Positions 14,895 through 15,727 of a stretch of 15,727 nt of DNA are shown piece by piece. Below the pieces are notes generated by a model. The model saw nothing but the letters and a program-made list of their open reading frames with translations. It was not told the DNA's origin and ran no database searches. Location of the stretch: contig RFPX01000013.1 in NCBI GenBank assembly GCA_009925955.1, positions 1 through 15,727 of the forward strand. Direction: 5' to 3'. The translations under genes were made by a program, and so were the position numbers. Source of the stretch: Betaproteobacteria bacterium. GTDB lineage: Bacteria; Pseudomonadota; Gammaproteobacteria; Burkholderiales; Burkholderiaceae_C. The first letter of the stretch is position 1; the number at the start of each line of letters is the position of its first letter.

Positions 14895-15727
14895 TTTGCG
14901 CGGTTTTCCTCGTCTTGAAGGAGGCGCCACATCACCTTGCCCGAGCCGCTCTTGGGCAGGCGCTCCACAAACTGCACCACCCTCGGCACTTTGTAAGCGG
15001 CCATGTGTTGGCGCGCCCAATCGATGATGGCCTGCTCGGTGGCCTGCCCAGCCGCTTCCGGACGCGGCACCACCACCGCCTTGACGGTTTCGCCCCGGTA
15101 GCTGTCCTTCGTGGAGATGATGCAGGCCTCCAACACCAGTGGGCACTTGTACAAGAGCAGCTCCACTTCGGTCGGCCACACCTTGAAGCCGCTGGCGTTG
15201 ATCATGCGCTTGAGGCGGTCGGTGATGAAGAAGTAACCGTCTTCATCGATTCGGCCCAGGTCCCCGGTGCGGAAAAAGCGCTTGCCGTCCAACTCGATGA
15301 AGGCCTCCTCGGTGGCCTGCGGGTGTTTCCAGTAGCCCTTGAACACCATGGGGCCGTGGGTGACGATCTCACCGGACTCACCCTGCGGCAGCTCCTGCAG
15401 GTTCTGCGGGTCGATGATGCGCGAATCGACGCCGAAGATCGGAATGCCCAGACACTGCAGCTTGGGTCGATCCGGCGGGTTGGAGTGGCTGGGCGCCGCA
15501 GTCTCCGTCAGCCCGTAGCCTTCGGCGAACTTGAGCTGGAACTCATCGAGCAGGCGTTGCGCCACGGCCTGCGGCATGGCCGCACCACCACCGGCCAGCA
15601 CCATCAGGTGCCCACCACGTTGGCCATGAGGGTGCGGTGCGTGTGCATGCACCCTTTGGGCAAGCCGGTGGTGCCCGAGGTGTAGGGCAACAAGGCCAGG
15701 TCGTCTGGGCTGCGCGCGACGGGCTGT
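14882..15727 (-). pseudogene. Acyl-CoA synthetase (AMP-binding), internally deleted and frameshifted, 5' end outside window
   Basis: This is an ANL-superfamily fatty-acid/acyl-CoA ligase in two frames. From the window edge, one frame (15726-15607) encodes the P-loop region [18 protein letters not shown] and continues to a TGA at 15606-15604. A second frame, overlapping at about 15607, then encodes the rest: AGGGAAMPQAV, the YGLTET motif (15517-15500), FRTGDLG, DRLKRMINASGFKVWP, and the C-terminal PKSGSGKV with the catalytic Lys at 14938-14936, ending at 14882. In intact relatives about 80-90 more residues, including the MFH-type substrate-pocket segment, separate the P-loop region from AGGG. 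So the gene shows an internal deletion of roughly 250 bases plus a frame change. Either it is a pseudogene or the sequence contains an assembly error here. The open frame starting at 15652 encodes nonsense before 15607 and is not a real start. Confidence 0.8.

Noticed and set aside
15607..15652. ATG at 15652 as a genuine start of a short acyl-CoA ligase
   Set aside because: The first residues are out-of-frame translation of the P-loop region of the same gene; conserved sequence in this frame begins only at about 15607.
1..15727. Mobile elements, CRISPR, tRNA or rRNA genes
   Set aside because: I looked for transposase or integrase motifs, regularly spaced repeats and tRNA-like folds, and saw none; composition is even throughout as far as can be judged by eye.

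Overview
The window is high-GC, densely coded bacterial DNA. It carries nine complete protein-coding genes and two cut by its edges, one of which is broken. The gene types and protein sequences suggest a betaproteobacterium of the Burkholderiales, most likely a Comamonadaceae-type organism such as the Hydrogenophaga/Acidovorax group. That placement comes from protein recognition alone, with no marker gene. I see no rRNA, tRNA, CRISPR array, insertion sequence, integrase or phage gene. This looks like ordinary chromosome.

Layout, left to right. (1) Bases 1-984, plus strand: the 3' part of a PLP-dependent class V aminotransferase. (2) Bases 1040-4404, minus strand: a YgiQ-type radical SAM protein followed 32 bases later by a fumarylacetoacetate-hydrolase-fold enzyme, probably one transcript. 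(3) Bases 4561-5442, plus strand: an EamA/DMT-type membrane transporter, divergent from ygiQ across a 156-base gap that holds a hairpin and a perfect palindrome. (4) Bases 5457-9778, minus strand: a TonB-dependent outer-membrane receptor and, 152 bases downstream, a fused ABC exporter. (5) Bases 10012-10737, plus strand: an RluA-family pseudouridine synthase. (6) Bases 10747-15727, minus strand: a damaged acyl-CoA ligase, a secreted coiled-coil protein, a Dcp-type M3 peptidase and a short (core) MetE-like methionine synthase, in that transcription order.

Most of these genes are unrelated housekeeping or transport functions, and no single pathway unites them. Three points deserve attention. 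The acyl-CoA ligase has lost roughly 80-90 residues from its middle and changes reading frame there. Three mutually complementary GC-rich segments run from that ligase's stop codon to the ribosome-binding site of the next gene, which looks like a translational-coupling switch. The core MetE resembles MesD, but its usual partner MesX (DUF1852) is not beside it.

No region longer than 300 bases lacks a gene. The longest gaps (4405-4560, 7296-7447 and 9779-10011) are described as features. I found no convincing new multi-gene system; the coupling element is the best candidate for something undescribed.
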